Below, piece after piece: positions 32,753-33,734 of a stretch of DNA of 33,734 nt. The DNA is from Bacillota bacterium. Lineage in GTDB: Bacteria; Bacillota; Dethiobacteria; DTU022. The position numbers and the translations under genes are program-made. Position 1 is the first letter of the stretch. Each line of letters opens with the position of its first letter. The notes beneath the pieces are model-generated. The model was given only the letters and a program-made list of their open reading frames with translations. It made no database searches and was not told the DNA's origin. The stretch spans positions 1 through 33,734 of the forward strand of contig VGTO01000013.1 of NCBI GenBank assembly GCA_016874655.1, read 5' to 3'.

Positions 32753-33734
32753 CTATTCCCACTCGATTGTGCCGGGCGGCTTAGAGGTAATGTCATAAAC
32801 TACCCGGGCTACCTCCGGTATTTCCCCGGTAATACGCGCTGAAATCTTCTCCAGCAGGTCGTGAGGCAGGCGAGCCCAATCTGCGGTCATGGCATCTTCC
32901 GAAACCACCGCCCGAACGGCCACTACCGGCCCGTAATGACGATCATCGCCTTTAACACCAACCACATTTACACCGGTTAGAACGGCAAAGTACTGCCATA
33001 AACCACCGGACAGTCCGGCTTGTGCCACCTCTTCCCGCACCACAGCATCGGCGCTTTGCAGCAGATCTAACTTTTCAGCAGTAATCTCACCGATAATCCG
33101 CACAGCCAGCCCGGGCCCGGGAAAAGGCTGCCGCTTTAAAATTGCATCCGGCAGACCAAGCTCGGTGCCTACCAGGCGGACTTCATCCTTGAAAAGCTCC
33201 CGTAGAGGCTCCACCAGTTCAAACCCGAGTTCGGCGGGTAACCCTCCGACGTTATGGTGTGATTTGATCACCGCAGCGCCGCTGATCGAGCCGCTTTCAA
33301 TCACATCGGGATAGATGGTGCCCTGGGCCAGGTAGGTGATATCGCCCATGGAAAGGGCCTTTTCTTTAAAAACATCGATAAACTCCTTACCGATAATCAT
33401 CCGCTTTTCTTCCGGGTCCGTTACTCCGGCCAAGCGCTCTAAAAAACGCTCGCGGGCATCGATATGAATAAATTTACCCTTAAGTTTTTCGCTGTACAGT
33501 CTGGTCACCTGCACAGCTTCATCTTTGCGTAGCAGGCCGTGATCGACAAAAATGTACACCGCCCGCTCTCCTATTGCCCGGTCCAGGATGAACGCCACAA
33601 CTGAAGAATCAACTCCGCCGCTCAGTGCACAAACCACCTTACCAGTAGCGCTAAGTGTCTCATTGATCTTCTTAACGGCATCGTTAACAAAATTGCCGGG
33701 GGTCCAACTTTTATGGCAGCCGCAGACTTTAAAA
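32753..33734 (-). CDS. guaA: GMP synthase (glutamine-hydrolysing), ATP-pyrophosphatase and dimerisation domains; 5' end outside window
   Basis: About 327 C-terminal codons are visible. The frame stays open to the right edge and begins [16 protein letters not shown], the linker after the glutaminase domain. The PP-loop [11 protein letters not shown] follows. The C-terminus [13 protein letters not shown] is diagnostic of GuaA. The enzyme amidates XMP to GMP with glutamine and ATP. The N-terminal glutaminase domain lies beyond the window. It converges on pdxT. Confidence 0.95.
   Translation of the reverse strand, partial: FKVCGCHKSWTPGNFVNDAVKKINETLSATGKVVCALSGGVDSSVVAFILDRAIGERAVYIFVDHGLLRKDEAVQVTRLYSEKLKGKFIHIDARERFLERLAGVTDPEEKRMIIGKEFIDVFKEKALSMGDITYLAQGTIYPDVIESGSISGAAVIKSHHNVGGLPAELGFELVEPLRELFKDEVRLVGTELGLPDAILKRQPFPGPGLAVRIIGEITAEKLDLLQSADAVVREEVAQAGLSGGLWQYFAVLTGVNVVGVKGDDRHYGPVVAVRAVVSEDAMTADWARLPHDLLEKISARITGEIPEVARVVYDITSKPPGTIEWE

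Noticed and set aside
1-33734. CRISPR arrays, insertion sequences, transposases, prophage genes
   Set aside because: No regularly spaced direct repeats and no recognisable transposase, integrase or phage proteins were seen on reading both strands.

Overview
The window reads as chromosome of an anaerobic, low-to-mid GC Bacillota (Clostridia-like, plausibly a syntroph or acetogen). The reasons are a T-box leader, strong sigma-A type promoters, many GTG/TTG starts behind GGAGG ribosome sites, Rnf subunits, a selenocysteine formate dehydrogenase, a glycyl radical enzyme, and a decayed gene resembling the sporulation-associated YtvI/AI-2E transporter family. The species assignment is inference.

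Region 1 (1-8322) is membrane bioenergetics. A divergent antiporter-like gene is cut by the left edge. It is followed by a ten-gene plus-strand operon in the order mrpB-C-D-E-F-G, mbhD-like, mbhE-like, and two further NuoL/MrpA/MrpD-type antiporter subunits. The usual single large MrpA is absent: its N-terminal antiporter part and its C-terminal parts are separate genes. No hydrogenase genes are in view. A 12-bp perfect hairpin ends the operon.

Region 2 (8363-15749, minus strand) is an fdhE - fdnG - fdnH - rnfC - rnfD operon. The formate dehydrogenase alpha subunit has a twin-arginine signal, an in-frame UGA (Sec201) and a clear SECIS hairpin. The usual cytochrome b gamma subunit is missing. 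RnfC and RnfD occupy its place, and no rnfG, E, A or B is in the window. The operon has a consensus promoter and a leader of about 215 nt with two inverted repeats and a terminator-like hairpin. Both this leader and the mrp leader carry Rex-like palindromes, which suggests shared NADH/NAD+ control. This is the best candidate for an undescribed system: an extracytoplasmic formate dehydrogenase wired to Rnf-type NADH and flavin modules, beside a Mrp-type ion-translocating complex.

Region 3 (15824-20364) holds tRNA-Arg(CCU), the 3' remnant of an AI-2E/YtvI transporter with an in-frame stop, a CNNM/CBS/CorC membrane protein, a 53-residue Cys-containing small ORF, and a membrane-anchored clostripain-family (C11) peptidase.

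Region 4 (20384-26336) is a divergent metabolic locus. Going left are an APC amino-acid permease and a metallo-beta-lactamase-fold protein. Going right are an ACC deaminase/D-cysteine desulfhydrase-family PLP enzyme and a glycyl radical enzyme with a GCVE active site. Overlapping back-to-back sigma-A promoters drive both arms. No activase gene is in the window.

Region 5 (26386-33734) is biosynthesis: rsmD, hisC (minus), a T-box (probably tyrosine-responsive) ahead of a class I aminotransferase, hisH-hisF, pdxS-pdxT, and a truncated guaA (minus). Two glutaminase plus (beta/alpha)8-barrel synthase pairs lie in tandem, next to several PLP-dependent enzymes.
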